Notes: generated by a model from the sequence alone, not told the origin. A stretch of DNA of 64,000 bases from an uncultured Saprospiraceae bacterium (GCA_938015435.1 CALLPN010000006.1:62001-126000), one strand, 5' to 3'. Shown: positions 45,247-54,578, numbered from the stretch's first letter. A program made the numbers and translations.

Positions 45247-45990
45247 CTACTTCTCAATTTTCGGCAATTCCATTTTCATCGCTCTCATAGTTTCTAATAC
45301 CTTTTTTGTGATAAACCAATTACGATACGTTCTACTATCTACAGGAGCAATTACCCAAGGCACTATAGATCTATCGATTGCATCTTCATAGGCATCTCGA
45401 TATTTATCCCAAAGCTTGCGTTCTTCCCAGTCCCCATCATTGTGTTTCCAGTTCTTTTCTGGATCATCGATACGTTCCTGTAGTTTTTCTAATTGACGTT
45501 CCTCGGAGAGGTGCATGTAAAATTTGAGTACAGTAGTGTTATTGTCAAATTGTAAAAGGTCTTCCCATGCATTGATCGCATTGATTCGCTTCGTTACATG
45601 TTCTTCATTGATCCATTTGTGTACTCGCTGTATCAATATGTCTTCATAGTGAGATCTTATAAATACTCTAATGGTTCCTTTAGCAGGAGCTAGTTTATGT
45701 ACCCTCCATAAGAAGTCATGCGCAAACTCTTCGTCTGTTGGTTTTTTAAAAGATGTTGCTTTGATTCCATTAGGAGAACAGTATTTGAATGTTTCTCTAG
45801 TCGCTCCATCTTTACCACTACTATCCATTCCTTGTAATACTACAAGGAGACTATTCTTACCTTCGGCAAACATGATTTCATGAAGCTTACCGATTTCTTT
45901 GGCCATCTCGTTTTGCTCCTTCTTATATTTCTTCTTATCGTAACCTTTTGGAGGGGTAGTACTTATATCTGCGAGTTTGATCTTTCCCAT
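45247..45990 (-). CDS. Polyphosphate kinase 2 family protein
   Basis: A 247-aa PPK2 enzyme that transfers phosphate between polyphosphate and nucleotides. The Walker A loop GMDSSGKDG is at 54-62, the lid region is FKKPTDEEFAHDFLWRVHKLAPAKG, and Walker B is IRVFIRSHYEDILIQRVH. The DDPEKNWKHNDGDWEERKLWDKYRDAYEDAI block and APVDSRTYRNWFI end also fit PPK2. One-domain form and length fit class I or III; class cannot be fixed by eye, so ADP- or AMP-phosphorylation remains open. It is flanked by a strong terminator and precedes no operon partner. Confidence 0.9.
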   Translation of the reverse strand: MGKIKLADISTTPPKGYDKKKYKKEQNEMAKEIGKLHEIMFAEGKNSLLVVLQGMDSSGKDGATRETFKYCSPNGIKATSFKKPTDEEFAHDFLWRVHKLAPAKGTIRVFIRSHYEDILIQRVHKWINEEHVTKRINAINAWEDLLQFDNNTTVLKFYMHLSEERQLEKLQERIDDPEKNWKHNDGDWEERKLWDKYRDAYEDAIDRSIVPWVIAPVDSRTYRNWFITKKVLETMRAMKMELPKIEK

Positions 45991-46061
45991 TTTTTTCTTC
46001 TTTTAAACGTATTTTTTTGCTAGGTATTTAATGTTTTCATTACTGTAGTACCTATAGAATA

Positions 46062-46976
46062 TTACCTCATTTTACCTCTCTTCACCAAGTAAGATTGTAG
46101 AACTTTATGAAAGCCTGCATTAATGTCTGCTTCTACAAAATCGATGTTGTATTGAAGGCATTTCATCTTGAGGTCGTAAGCAAAAGCTTTAACTTTTTCT
46201 TGATATAACTCCTTCACTTGGTTAGACTGTAATCTTATTTCTTCTCCAGATTCCATATCTACAAATAAATAAGGTCTGTTTTCATATGCAAAATCGATTT
46301 CGTGTTTTTTATCCACTACGTGGAACAGCACTACTTCGTGCTTAGCGTGCTTGAGGTGCTGTAGCGCTGCGAATAGATCTTCTTCATTCTCACCATTACC
46401 AAACATATCACTAAAGATCATTACCATGGATCTTTTATGAATACTATCAGCTATCTCATGGAAAGTAGAAGCGGTAGATGTAGTCTTTTGCGTAGTCTTA
46501 TCATCTATCAAAGTATCTAGGTGAGTTAGCATCGTATTGTAATGCTTGGTAGATGACTTAGCTCTTGTGTGTATATGTACTTTATCTTCAAATAGACTAA
46601 GACCGAATGCATCTCTTTGCTTGCGTAAGAGATTCATTAGTGATGCTCCTGCTACTGCAGAGAACTGAAGCTTGTTCATACCATCTCCTCCCTTAGGGAA
46701 ATACATCGATGATGAAGTATCGATCACGATCTGACATCTAAGATTCGTCTCTTCTTCATATCTCTTGACGTACATCTTATCGGTACGGCCATATACCTTC
46801 CAGTCTACATTCTTTGTAGATTCTCCAGGGTTATATAGTCTATGCTCAGCAAACTCCACAGAGAATCCATGAAACGGACTTTTGTGTAAGCCTATAATAA
46901 AACCTTCTACCACTTGCTTGGCGAGAAGCTCAAGGTTGTTCAATTGGCGGAGGTCAAAATTTTCGAAAAACTTCAT
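46062..46976 (-). CDS. DUF58 domain protein (vWA-like)
   Basis: A 304-aa protein. It has the DUF58 signature HRLYNPGESTKNVDWKVYGRTDKMYVKRYEEETNLRCQIVIDTSSSMYF, in which DTSSS resembles the MIDAS start of a von Willebrand A fold. SMVMIFSDMFGNGENEEDLFAALQHLKHAKHEVVLFHV follows. In Bacteroidota this family is usually encoded beside a MoxR AAA+ ATPase and BatA/BatB proteins. None of these is adjacent here, so its partner genes must be elsewhere. Function is probably assembly or activation of envelope complexes. Confidence 0.88.
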   Translation of the reverse strand: MKFFENFDLRQLNNLELLAKQVVEGFIIGLHKSPFHGFSVEFAEHRLYNPGESTKNVDWKVYGRTDKMYVKRYEEETNLRCQIVIDTSSSMYFPKGGDGMNKLQFSAVAGASLMNLLRKQRDAFGLSLFEDKVHIHTRAKSSTKHYNTMLTHLDTLIDDKTTQKTTSTASTFHEIADSIHKRSMVMIFSDMFGNGENEEDLFAALQHLKHAKHEVVLFHVVDKKHEIDFAYENRPYLFVDMESGEEIRLQSNQVKELYQEKVKAFAYDLKMKCLQYNIDFVEADINAGFHKVLQSYLVKRGKMR

Positions 46977-47060
46977 CTAGTAGATTAATGTGTATGTACG
47001 CTTAAAGATAGTAGGATATTGTCACAATTAAGAATACGAAATAGGACTATTTTAAAACAC

Positions 47061-47097
47061 TAAAGCTTGGTACTCTAGTATGGAGTGCCAAGCTTTA
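47061..47097 (-). terminator. Hairpin terminator after the small lipoprotein gene
   Basis: TAAAGCTTGGTACTC (47061-47075) pairs with GAGTGCCAAGCTTTA (47083-47097) with one G-T wobble and a seven-base loop. On the minus strand GTGTTTTAAAA follows. It separates the lipoprotein gene from the DUF58 gene. Confidence 0.7.
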
Positions 47098-47126
47098 TGA
47101 TTGATCATGCTCAATAGAGCTCTAGC

Positions 47127-47447
47127 TTATTGATTGTATCGAAGCAATTTTGACTTGATTATATGTTCATTGTCATATGAATCCGAAAAAAGAAACAAAA
47201 TACCATTTGCACCTCTCATTTTAGCTTCTTCAATCATTCCTGATTTTACTTTTTCAAGACTGTTAATGGCGTTATTAATATTGTCCCCAGATAGTTGGCC
47301 AATTACTCGGTAGTCTTTTTTGATATCACCTTGATCGTAAAAAATGTCTATGTCATTGGTTGGCGGGAAAGTATCTCCAAGGTAGTTCATTGTTGGTGAA
47401 CAAGCACTAATGAGGATAGCAATGCTTAGAAGTACAAGGTTTTTCAT
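47127..47447 (-). CDS. Small lipoprotein of unknown function
   Basis: A 106-aa protein taken from the ATG at 47447 (KNLVLLSIAILISACSPTMNYLG), which places the lipobox LISAC at a normal distance. An ATG at 47489 would add a 14-residue extension of poor signal-peptide character. The mature part has YDQGDIKKDYRVIGQLSGD and a helix EKVKSGMIEEAKMRGANGILF. This pattern of a beta strand, then helix, then Gly-Ala-Asn-Gly resembles small YbjQ/DUF4156-like lipoproteins, but the match is not strong. It lies on the minus strand upstream of DUF58 and is bounded by a terminator. Confidence 0.7.
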   Translation of the reverse strand: MKNLVLLSIAILISACSPTMNYLGDTFPPTNDIDIFYDQGDIKKDYRVIGQLSGDNINNAINSLEKVKSGMIEEAKMRGANGILFLFSDSYDNEHIIKSKLLRYNQ

Positions 47448-47591
47448 ATTAATTAGATTTATGAGGTTAACAAAATGGTGCCATCCCAATTATTGTATAA
47501 ATCTAATCTGTATGTCTGTTAAGGTTAGTTAGCACAGAAATAAGAGAGTGTTAATTTCTGTGTTTAATTGAGGATAATGATATCCACGACC

Positions 47592-48125
47592 TTAATGTTG
47601 CCTTTTGAGATACTTTTTAAGGACTTGGGCATTGAAGTATTCCGGAGATTTATTTTTCGATCTTAATTTGATTTGACTCACAGGTTTTTTTAAAATGTAA
47701 TCAGCATCAGTTTCGAAGAATATCCTATTTATGTTAGTGCTTTTTTGATTCTTTACATTACGACCGTCATATACTGACTTGTACATGATTTCTTCTTCAG
47801 TATAGGTCATTCCTTTATAAGGATTGAGAATGTATTTTTTTTTCTCTTTTACATAAATACTTATGGTGTCAATGACATTGCTTTCTGTTTTATGGATATA
47901 TAGAAAATGAGTCCCTTGCTTAAGATCTCGTTTAATTATAGTTGATCCATTATCTAATTCGGCCCACAGTTTTTTGCTTTTCATGATTCTCACCCTCTCA
48001 CCACAATGATTGTCTAAATATATGGTTGGCTTTTTATTGTCTAACTCGACATACTTTACATAGCCTATAAAAAAGCCAAGTACCAGTAAGCATATAATTA
48101 TAAAATACTTAAGTATAGAATTCAT
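47592..48125 (-). CDS. Hypothetical membrane-anchored protein
   Basis: A 177-aa protein with one N-terminal hydrophobic segment (about 5-25, LKYFIIICLLVLGFFIGYV), probably a signal anchor. A lysine-rich beta-type domain follows (YLDNHCGERVRIMKSKKLWAELDNG ... GTHFLYIHKTESNVIDTISIYVKEKKKYILNPY). Basic residues dominate the C-terminus (IKLRSKNKSPEYFNAQVLKKYLKRQH). No family is recognised. It has a codon-like composition and good length, so a real gene is likely. It lies 58 bp downstream of yaaA on the same strand. Confidence 0.65.
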   Translation of the reverse strand: MNSILKYFIIICLLVLGFFIGYVKYVELDNKKPTIYLDNHCGERVRIMKSKKLWAELDNGSTIIKRDLKQGTHFLYIHKTESNVIDTISIYVKEKKKYILNPYKGMTYTEEEIMYKSVYDGRNVKNQKSTNINRIFFETDADYILKKPVSQIKLRSKNKSPEYFNAQVLKKYLKRQH

Positions 48126-48183
48126 AGTTTATATCCATTAGTGGGAGGTCGTATCGAGATTATCAAAGTTAATTATTACGAAA

Positions 48184-48945
48184 TTACCTAACAAACAACA
48201 TTTTGCCTTCATCAAGACCACCGCTATAAACATACCCTTCAGTATTAAATTCCATAAGGCCTTCTGGACTCTTCACTCTGTGATCTACTAAGAATCTTGC
48301 CATAAATCCACGAGCTTTCTTGGCGCTAAACGATACGAATTTTAGCTTTCCATCGCGCTCTTCTCTAAAGTCAATATCTATGATATTCGCTTTGAGTTTT
48401 TTTTGATCTACCGCTTTGAAGTATTCATTCGAAGCTAGGTTGATTATGGTATCAGACTTCAATTGGGCCAAATCTTGATTGAGTTGCTTTGATATTTTGT
48501 CACCCCAAAATTCATAAAGATTCTTCCCTTTTTTGTTAGTCAGCTTAGTCCCCATTTCTAGTCTATAAGCTTGCATCTTATCCATTGGTCTCAGGACACC
48601 ATACAACCCACTGAGTATGCGTACGTGTTTCTGAGCATATTTGATATCATTTTTATTCGCAGTATCAGCGTCAAACCCTTGATAAACATCTCCTCTAAAT
48701 GCAAATATAGATGCTGCTGACAATTCTTCAGGATAGTCTTTTTTGAATGCTTTATATCTACTCACATTCATAGCGCCTAATTTTTCGCTGATAGACATAA
48801 GTCCACGAAGATCTTCAACCCCCATTTTTTTAAGAATTTGCACTAACTGCATTGTTTCTTTTGGAAAGGCATGTTCCGTTTGGAGATCAGGATACTTATC
48901 TTTTTCTATATCCAGTGATTTGGCAGGGGAAAGTAAGGCTATCAT
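48184..48945 (-). CDS. yaaA: Peroxide stress protein YaaA
   Basis: A 253-aa protein of the YaaA/DUF328 family. Key motifs are MIALLSPAKSLDIEK at the N-terminus, MSISEKLGAMNVSRYKAF, AFRGDVYQGFDADT, VRILSGLYGVLRPMDKMQAYRLEMGTKL, NLYEFWGDKIS, and INLASNEYFKAV with the closing VSFSAKKARGFMARFLVDH. YaaA lowers free intracellular iron and protects DNA and proteins during peroxide stress in E. coli. The length is normal. Confidence 0.94.
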   Translation of the reverse strand: MIALLSPAKSLDIEKDKYPDLQTEHAFPKETMQLVQILKKMGVEDLRGLMSISEKLGAMNVSRYKAFKKDYPEELSAASIFAFRGDVYQGFDADTANKNDIKYAQKHVRILSGLYGVLRPMDKMQAYRLEMGTKLTNKKGKNLYEFWGDKISKQLNQDLAQLKSDTIINLASNEYFKAVDQKKLKANIIDIDFREERDGKLKFVSFSAKKARGFMARFLVDHRVKSPEGLMEFNTEGYVYSGGLDEGKMLFVR

Positions 48946-49141
48946 GTTTTAGTTATTGATGTATTAAGTAATCAGTTTTTTCAAGTAAAATCGAAACAAG
49001 AACAGAAGTAACGTTCCTCATAAACTTCAAAAGAGGCGTAGACGACCATCCAGTCTCAAGGCGGAGGGACTTTTGGTTTTTCAAGGTGAAGCCCCACATA
49101 TCTATATGAGCGTAATGAAGAATTCTAGAGGCCAGCGGCCG

Positions 49142-49173
49142 AAAAAAAACCCCACTAGATAACTCTAGCAGGG
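49142..49173 (-). terminator. Rho-independent terminator of the DUF1573 gene
   Basis: On the minus strand, CCCTGCTAGAGTTATCTAGT forms most of a hairpin (TCTAG/CTAGA, then GGG/CCC across a CA/CA internal loop). It ends in eight T residues (complement of 49142-49149), 27 bp past the stop codon. Confidence 0.85.
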
Positions 49174-49199
49174 CGTATATTGTTTGTTCTATAGAAGAT

Positions 49200-49691
49200 T
49201 TATTCCCCTCCTGGCGTAATTAAACTATTGTCACCAGCAGGTACTCCTTGATTCTCATCTGGCTTAAGTACTTTGCCTACCACCTTTACTACTTTAGGCT
49301 CTCCAGCTTCGTTAGTAGTGAAAGTTATTTTTTTACTGAATTTTCCAATTCTGTTAGTTGCATATCTTACTTCGATCTTGTCAGTTTGGCCTGGCATGAT
49401 TGGCTCTTTTGGCCATGTAGGAACTGTACATCCACACGATCCTCTTGCATTTTTGATTACCAATGGCTCAGTTCCAGTGTTTGTGAAACTAAGAACTCTA
49501 AGTGGCTCACTATCTTTTTCGATTACACCGTAGTCTACTTCCATAGCTTCGAAAGTCATAATTGGACCTGATGCTGGAGCTTCTTCACTCATTTCTTGCT
49601 TGATTACATCCGCAGGTTTAGGATCTGTTTGAGCATTCATAGCTACTAATCCAAATACCATGAAAAGGGCAAAAAGTACTGATTTCTTCAT
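49200..49691 (-). CDS. DUF1573 domain periplasmic protein
   Basis: A 163-aa secreted protein with a signal peptide (SVLFALFMVFGLVAMNAQ). One DUF1573/ASPM-SPD-2-Hydin-like beta-sandwich (about 45-145) has the hallmark DYGVIEKDSEPLRVLSFTNTGTEPLVIKNARGSCGCTVPTWPKEPIMPGQTDKIEV. The SCGCT motif is conserved and may bind metal or form a disulfide. These proteins are abundant in Bacteroidota envelopes, function unknown. A clear terminator follows; the gene is likely monocistronic. Confidence 0.92.
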   Translation of the reverse strand: MKKSVLFALFMVFGLVAMNAQTDPKPADVIKQEMSEEAPASGPIMTFEAMEVDYGVIEKDSEPLRVLSFTNTGTEPLVIKNARGSCGCTVPTWPKEPIMPGQTDKIEVRYATNRIGKFSKKITFTTNEAGEPKVVKVVGKVLKPDENQGVPAGDNSLITPGGE

Positions 49692-50092
49692 TTTAATATT
49701 TATTGTAATTAATTAATTTGCTTGTTGTAAGTACCTCCAAAACTAAGAAGCGCATAACAAAGATACAATATTTATAACACCAACACCATTCCAAGATTCC
49801 ATCTACACCGTTAATATGTTGTTAATCTATATTTTGGTATGATCTAGATTATAGCATAAATGCATTTTTAATAACAATATTCACCCTTAGTAAGACCATG
49901 ATTTAATTAGTGGGACATGATTTAGTATATCGCAATATTTCTGATGAATCAAGAAGTTCGCCAATCTAACAAGAGCATTTTCAAATTGAATGATTACTAT
50001 CTAGAAGTAAGAATCAATTCGTATCGAAACACATAACAATTGATTTTCAGCTTCATATTATAAGTGACCTTTAAATTTTGCTCAATATTCCT

Positions 50093-50100
50093 TACCTTTG
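50093..50100 (+). promoter_or_regulatory. Probable -7 element for the E1 alpha/beta fusion gene
   Basis: TACCTTTG matches TAnnTTTG. Transcription from about 50107 would give a long leader of about 190 bases containing the 20-bp palindrome. A TTG at exact -33 spacing is not seen; a CCTTT lies about 20 bp upstream. Confidence 0.55.
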
Positions 50101-50149
50101 TGCCACCTTAGAGTAGGATAATGGCAACTTTCTTATTGTAAATGTTACA

Positions 50150-50169
50150 CTAATTAAGGCCTTAATTAG
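50150..50169. promoter_or_regulatory. Perfect 20-bp palindrome in the E1-fusion leader
   Basis: CTAATTAAGG is followed immediately by its reverse complement CCTTAATTAG, with no spacer. It lies about 50 bp downstream of the -7 element. A gapless symmetrical site suits a dimeric regulator better than an RNA hairpin. Confidence 0.55.
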
Positions 50170-50297
50170 CCCATTTAGACTCTATGTTAACCAAAACCAT
50201 TTCGTTGAAGTTGATGATCATATTTTTTACTACTATTTCCTTTTAGATAAAAGATGATCTTGATAGTTGATTAACCTTAAATAGAACCTCTTATTAT

Positions 50298-52694
50298 ATG
50301 GCAGATATCAGTACACTTGATCCTAATATATTAAATGCGGACACCGATTTTGAGAAAAATATTATTCATGATCTGTGGATCTCTTTAGTTAGTAGAGAAG
50401 CTAGCTTGTTAGGTCGTAAAGAAGTGCTTACAGGTAAAGCCAAATTTGGAATTTTAGGAGATGGAAAAGAAGTGCCTCAGGTAGCTATGGCTAGGGTGTT
50501 TCAAAAAGGAGATTGGAGATCTGGATATTATAGAGATCAGACTTTTGCTATGGCCACAGAGATTTGTGGGGTAGAGGAGTACTTTGCTCAGTTATATGCG
50601 GACTCAGATAATGATACTCAGTCCAAAGGCCGTCAGATGAATGCACACTTTGCATCACCAACAATCGATCCTCAAGGTAACTGGTTAGATACTTCAGAAA
50701 CTTATAATTCATCATCAGATATATCTTGTACTGCTGGACAAATGTCTAGAGCTTTAGGTATCGCATTGGCTTCTAAGAAGCTGCGAGAACTAGAAGATAT
50801 AAGATCTGGTTTAACACATACTGGAAACGGTAACGAGATCAGTTGGTGTACGATTGGAGATGCAAGTACAAGTGAAGGTGTATTTTGGGAGACTATCAAT
50901 GCTGCAGCTGTAATGCAAGTACCATTACTTACGGTAGTTTGGGATGATGGATATGGGATTTCGGTGCCTACTGAATTACAGACTGCTAAGGGAAGTATTT
51001 CTAAAGCGCTCGAAGGCTTTTTGATCGATGAAAAAGGAAATGGTATACGTATGTATACTGTCAAAGGTTGGGATTACGCCGCCTGTGTAGCCACTTTTGA
51101 AAAAGCTGCTGCTAGGATGAGAGAGGATCATGTACCAGCACTAGTGCATGTGCAAGAGCTTACTCAACCCCAAGGTCATTCTACTTCTGGTAGTCATGAA
51201 AGATATAAAAGTGCTGAAAGGTTACAATGGGAAAAAGAACATGATTGCATTGAGTTGATGGGCGTCTGGATGATAGATAATAATATCATAACTGAAGAAG
51301 AGCTTATAGCAATGAAAGCTGAAGCAAAGAAATTTGCTCAAGAAGAGAAGAGATCGGCATGGGATAAATTCATTAATCCTGTAAATAACCACAAAGCGGA
51401 GCTACTATCTTTATATGAAAATCTTAGAGGAGTTAGCCCCAAAGCAGATATGGTAATCAAAAGCCTTGAATCTTATATGGGACCGTTATTTCACAATTTG
51501 ACAGATAGTGCTCGCCATATGCGCAGGGCTTTAATATTATCTGGCTTAGAGGTACCGACTGAGATTACGAGCTTTATAACTCAATCATACGATACAGCTC
51601 ACGATAGATATCATACTCATTTACATAGTCATAGTGATCAAGCAGCTTTGGAGATTCCTGTAGTCCATGCGGAATATTCGGATGAGAGTAAGAAGATGAA
51701 TGGCTACGAGATACTCAACACGTTTTTTGATAGGACGCTAGAGACAAGGCCAGAAGTAATTGCATTTGGCGAAGATGTAGGTCAGATTGGAGATGTTAAT
51801 CAAGGCTTTGCAGGATTGCAAGATAAGTATGGTAGCGAAAGAGTATTCGACGCAGGAATCCGAGAATGGACTATCATGGGTCAAGCCATCGGTACTGCGA
51901 TGAGAGGGCTTAGACCTATAGCTGAAATTCAATATTTAGATTATCTAATATATGGTCTATCACCATTAATGGATGACTTGTGTACTCTGAGATATAGATC
52001 TGGAGGAATACAACATGCGCCAGCAATCATACGTACAAGAGGGCATAGATTGGAAGGGATATGGCATTCAGGGTCGCCATTAGGATTAATGGTCAACGCA
52101 CTGAGAGGAATGTATGTATGCGCGCCTCGTAACATGGTGCAGGCGGCAGGTATGTACAATATCTTACTGCAATCAGACGATCCAGCCATAGTAATAGAAT
52201 GTCTCAATGGATATAGACTCAAAGAAACATTGCCAGATAATCTTTTAGAATTTACAGTGCCGTTAGGTGTACCTGAAGTCATGTCAGAAGGAACGGATAT
52301 AACTGTAGTATCATACGGATCTACACTAAGAGAAGCTCAGAAAGCTGTTGGGATGTTAGCAGAAGCAGATATTTCAGTAGAACTTATTGATGCGCAAACG
52401 TTGTTGCCATTTGATTTAGAGGGTATGATCGTTAATTCATTACAGAAAACTAATCGAATCTTATTTGTCGATGAAGACATTCCTGGTGGAGCTACCGCTT
52501 ACATGATGCAGCAAGTGCTAGAGGTGCAAGGTGGATACCAATACTTAGATTCTAAGCCGAAGACATTGTCTGCAAGAGAGCACCGTACGCCATTTGGATC
52601 AGATGGAGATTATTTCACTAAGCCATATGCTATCGATGTATACGAAGTAATATATAGTATGATGAAAGAGGCGGCTCCAGATTTGTATTTGTAA
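50298..52694 (+). CDS. Fused E1 alpha/beta subunit of a 2-oxoacid dehydrogenase
   Basis: A 798-aa thiamine-diphosphate enzyme. The alpha half (about 25-400) has the TPP motif GDASTSEGVFWETINAAAVMQVPLLTVVWDDGYGIS (GDG-type, here GDA...). The beta half (about 470-798) has ALRGMYVCAPRNMVQAAGMYNILLQSDDPAIVIE, AEISVELIDAQTLLPFD-like and FVDEDIPGGATAYMMQQV motifs of the transketolase C-terminal type. Separate alpha and beta subunits are usual in the pyruvate and branched-chain complexes; a single fused chain is frequent in Bacteroidota. Substrate (pyruvate or branched-chain 2-oxoacid) cannot be set. No E2 or E3 gene follows. Confidence 0.88.
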   Translation: MADISTLDPNILNADTDFEKNIIHDLWISLVSREASLLGRKEVLTGKAKFGILGDGKEVPQVAMARVFQKGDWRSGYYRDQTFAMATEICGVEEYFAQLYADSDNDTQSKGRQMNAHFASPTIDPQGNWLDTSETYNSSSDISCTAGQMSRALGIALASKKLRELEDIRSGLTHTGNGNEISWCTIGDASTSEGVFWETINAAAVMQVPLLTVVWDDGYGISVPTELQTAKGSISKALEGFLIDEKGNGIRMYTVKGWDYAACVATFEKAAARMREDHVPALVHVQELTQPQGHSTSGSHERYKSAERLQWEKEHDCIELMGVWMIDNNIITEEELIAMKAEAKKFAQEEKRSAWDKFINPVNNHKAELLSLYENLRGVSPKADMVIKSLESYMGPLFHNLTDSARHMRRALILSGLEVPTEITSFITQSYDTAHDRYHTHLHSHSDQAALEIPVVHAEYSDESKKMNGYEILNTFFDRTLETRPEVIAFGEDVGQIGDVNQGFAGLQDKYGSERVFDAGIREWTIMGQAIGTAMRGLRPIAEIQYLDYLIYGLSPLMDDLCTLRYRSGGIQHAPAIIRTRGHRLEGIWHSGSPLGLMVNALRGMYVCAPRNMVQAAGMYNILLQSDDPAIVIECLNGYRLKETLPDNLLEFTVPLGVPEVMSEGTDITVVSYGSTLREAQKAVGMLAEADISVELIDAQTLLPFDLEGMIVNSLQKTNRILFVDEDIPGGATAYMMQQVLEVQGGYQYLDSKPKTLSAREHRTPFGSDGDYFTKPYAIDVYEVIYSMMKEAAPDLYL

Positions 52695-52922
52695 AAAAAA
52701 ATAATCCATTAAGCTAAGGCTTTTAAGAAATATATGAAATAGCTATGTAGATGTCTGAAGATGTTGGGATGGCTATTTTCATTTAGTACTCTACGATATT
52801 ACGAAGTCTCTCGATCTACTAAAGTCATCTATTCATAATTCTCAGCGACCTTTAACAACAAATTACCATTTCTACCAATATACCATTGAAGTAAAACATT
52901 ACATTTACAAGCTTAACAATAT

Positions 52923-53663
52923 GTGAATCGCTCTGTGAACGATAAATTAGTAATCATCCCAACATATAATGAGATTGAAAACATTAATCTCATAATCCCA
53001 GCTGTATTAGAGCTAGAGGGTGATTTTCATGTATTGATAGTAGATGATGGTAGTCCAGACGGTACTGCTGATGAAGTGAAGAAGTGGCAAGTTAAGCACC
53101 CATCTAAGATCCATTTACTCCAACGTAAAGGGAAATTAGGTTTAGGTACCGCTTATATCGCTGGATTTAAAATCGCTCTGGAAAAAGAATATCAATTCAT
53201 TTTCGAGATGGATGCTGATTTTTCTCACAACCCGAAAGATCTTTTAAGATTATATAAAGCATGCAAAGACGGCGGTGATTTATCCATCGGTTCTCGTTAT
53301 GTTAAAGGAGGAGGACTAGAAAACTGGCCATTGGATCGTAAACTATTATCGTATGGAGCATCTCTATATGTTCGTGCTATTACATGGATGATGATCAAAG
53401 ATCCTACTGCAGGTTTTGTTTGTTATACTAATAGGGTGTTGTCTACTATCGACCTTGAAAAAATAAGATTTATTGGATATGCCTTTCAGATAGAAATGAA
53501 ATATTCGGCTTGGCGGAATGGATTCAATTTAGTGGAAGTACCAATCACCTTCAAGGATAGAGAACTTGGGCAATCAAAAATGAACTCCAATATCGTGTCA
53601 GAGGCGATGAAAGGCGTGATCAGTATGCGCTGGTTAGGGATGAAGGGGTATTATAAAGTTTAA
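52923..53663 (+). CDS. Polyprenol-phosphate mannosyltransferase (DPM1-like GT2)
   Basis: A 246-aa family 2 glycosyltransferase without membrane segments. Motifs are IIPTYNEIENINLIIPAV, the nucleotide-binding LIVDDGSPDGTADEVK, FEMDADFSHNPKDLLRL (DxD-type) and GSRYVKGGGLENWPLDRKLLSYGASLYVRAI. They closely match polyprenol monophosphomannose synthase. It makes polyprenyl-phosphate-mannose for export of glycans. The start is a GTG at 52923; a second GTG at 52935 (VNDKLVIIP) would remove four residues. Confidence 0.9.
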   Translation: MNRSVNDKLVIIPTYNEIENINLIIPAVLELEGDFHVLIVDDGSPDGTADEVKKWQVKHPSKIHLLQRKGKLGLGTAYIAGFKIALEKEYQFIFEMDADFSHNPKDLLRLYKACKDGGDLSIGSRYVKGGGLENWPLDRKLLSYGASLYVRAITWMMIKDPTAGFVCYTNRVLSTIDLEKIRFIGYAFQIEMKYSAWRNGFNLVEVPITFKDRELGQSKMNSNIVSEAMKGVISMRWLGMKGYYKV

Positions 53664-54373
53664 TTCCTTGCTCTTTTCAAAAAAAGAACATAGGTTTGGA
53701 TCATCTAACTAGCCTATAATCTTATCTTATTCATTCGTATATGCCCAAATTGGCTTCATCTAACAAGGTGAGCAAGTGTATTCATAGTGTACTAAGCATC
53801 ATTAGATGCATCGTCGCATACACGCATATCTGTGTTCTTACATCCACTGTAAGTCCCAATGCTCTATTTAGTCAGTCCTTCCGTACTTATTTAATGTATG
53901 TTTTATGTCTTGCAGTGCGAAGCGTATAAGATTATGGCCTTCCATAGATAGTCTATCGATTTCTGTCTTTGAAAATCTATTACAACTAATATTCCACAAC
54001 TTATGATCGAAAATAGCTTATTCAAGCGATAAAATCGTCGGTTTTGGGATCTCGTACTCATTTGCGAGTACTATGGGTCTGCAATTCAGATATACATAAG
54101 TCATCCAATAAACACCACTTTATATTAATAATATGAGATGCGTACTTTGTTTTGGGGAAAAATTCCCACTTTGAGTCTTGAGGTTCTTAGGAGTGCGGTG
54201 TATTATAGTATATGTATGGACTACTATCGCAAAGTGTAGTGATGTAGGGCCTGTTTTATGTTTTTACGTATAAATAAATTATGTAATGTGGTGAACGACG
54301 AAGTAAATACAGGGCTTTTATACGATTGTTTATAATAATTACACATTATTATTTTTTTTAATATAAAAATTTA

Positions 54374-54381
54374 TATATTTG
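54374..54381 (+). promoter_or_regulatory. Distal -7 element upstream of mraZ
   Basis: TATATTTG matches TAnnTTTG about 215 bp before the mraZ ATG. It may give a longer dcw transcript. Confidence 0.45.
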
Positions 54382-54537
54382 TAACGGCTTGATAAAAGAA
54401 TCAAGTGAGTAAAGGATTTGAAACGCTGTATTACTGATTTAGGGTAGGCTTTGTAAGCAAATTATTCATAATATGTAAAGGATTTGTTTACACTTTAGAA
54501 CATATGTGATTTATTTTAATGTTTTATGAAGCTTTTG

Positions 54538-54551
54538 TGGGTAAAAGTGGG
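54538..54551 (+). promoter_or_regulatory. Paired TGGG boxes, candidate MraZ operator
   Basis: TGGG at 54538 and TGGG at 54548 lie exactly 10 bp apart in TGGGTAAAAGTGGG. MraZ of E. coli and Mycoplasma binds direct repeats of TGGG-N5 to N6 upstream of its own operon. These sit 20-33 bp upstream of the proximal -7 element. Confidence 0.65.
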
Positions 54552-54570
54552 AAAATGTAGAATTCGTATC

Positions 54571-54578
54571 TATATTTG
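54571..54578 (+). promoter_or_regulatory. Proximal -7 element of mraZ
   Basis: TATATTTG matches TAnnTTTG 19 bp before the preferred mraZ ATG at 54597, implying a very short leader. It overlaps a TTG codon at 54576 that could be mistaken for the mraZ start. Confidence 0.6.

Larger units (their letters stand above)
49692..50297. other. Divergent control region of DUF1573 and E1-fusion genes
   Basis: About 600 bases without a gene. The right part contains a -7 element (50093-50100) and the perfect 20-bp palindrome at 50150-50169. The left part is AT-rich with no recognisable structure. Confidence 0.6.

Noticed and set aside
53741..53929. A 62-codon frame upstream of the dcw cluster
   Set aside because: Cys- and Ser-rich composition without a signal peptide or family, in a spacer with many stops; no support for translation.
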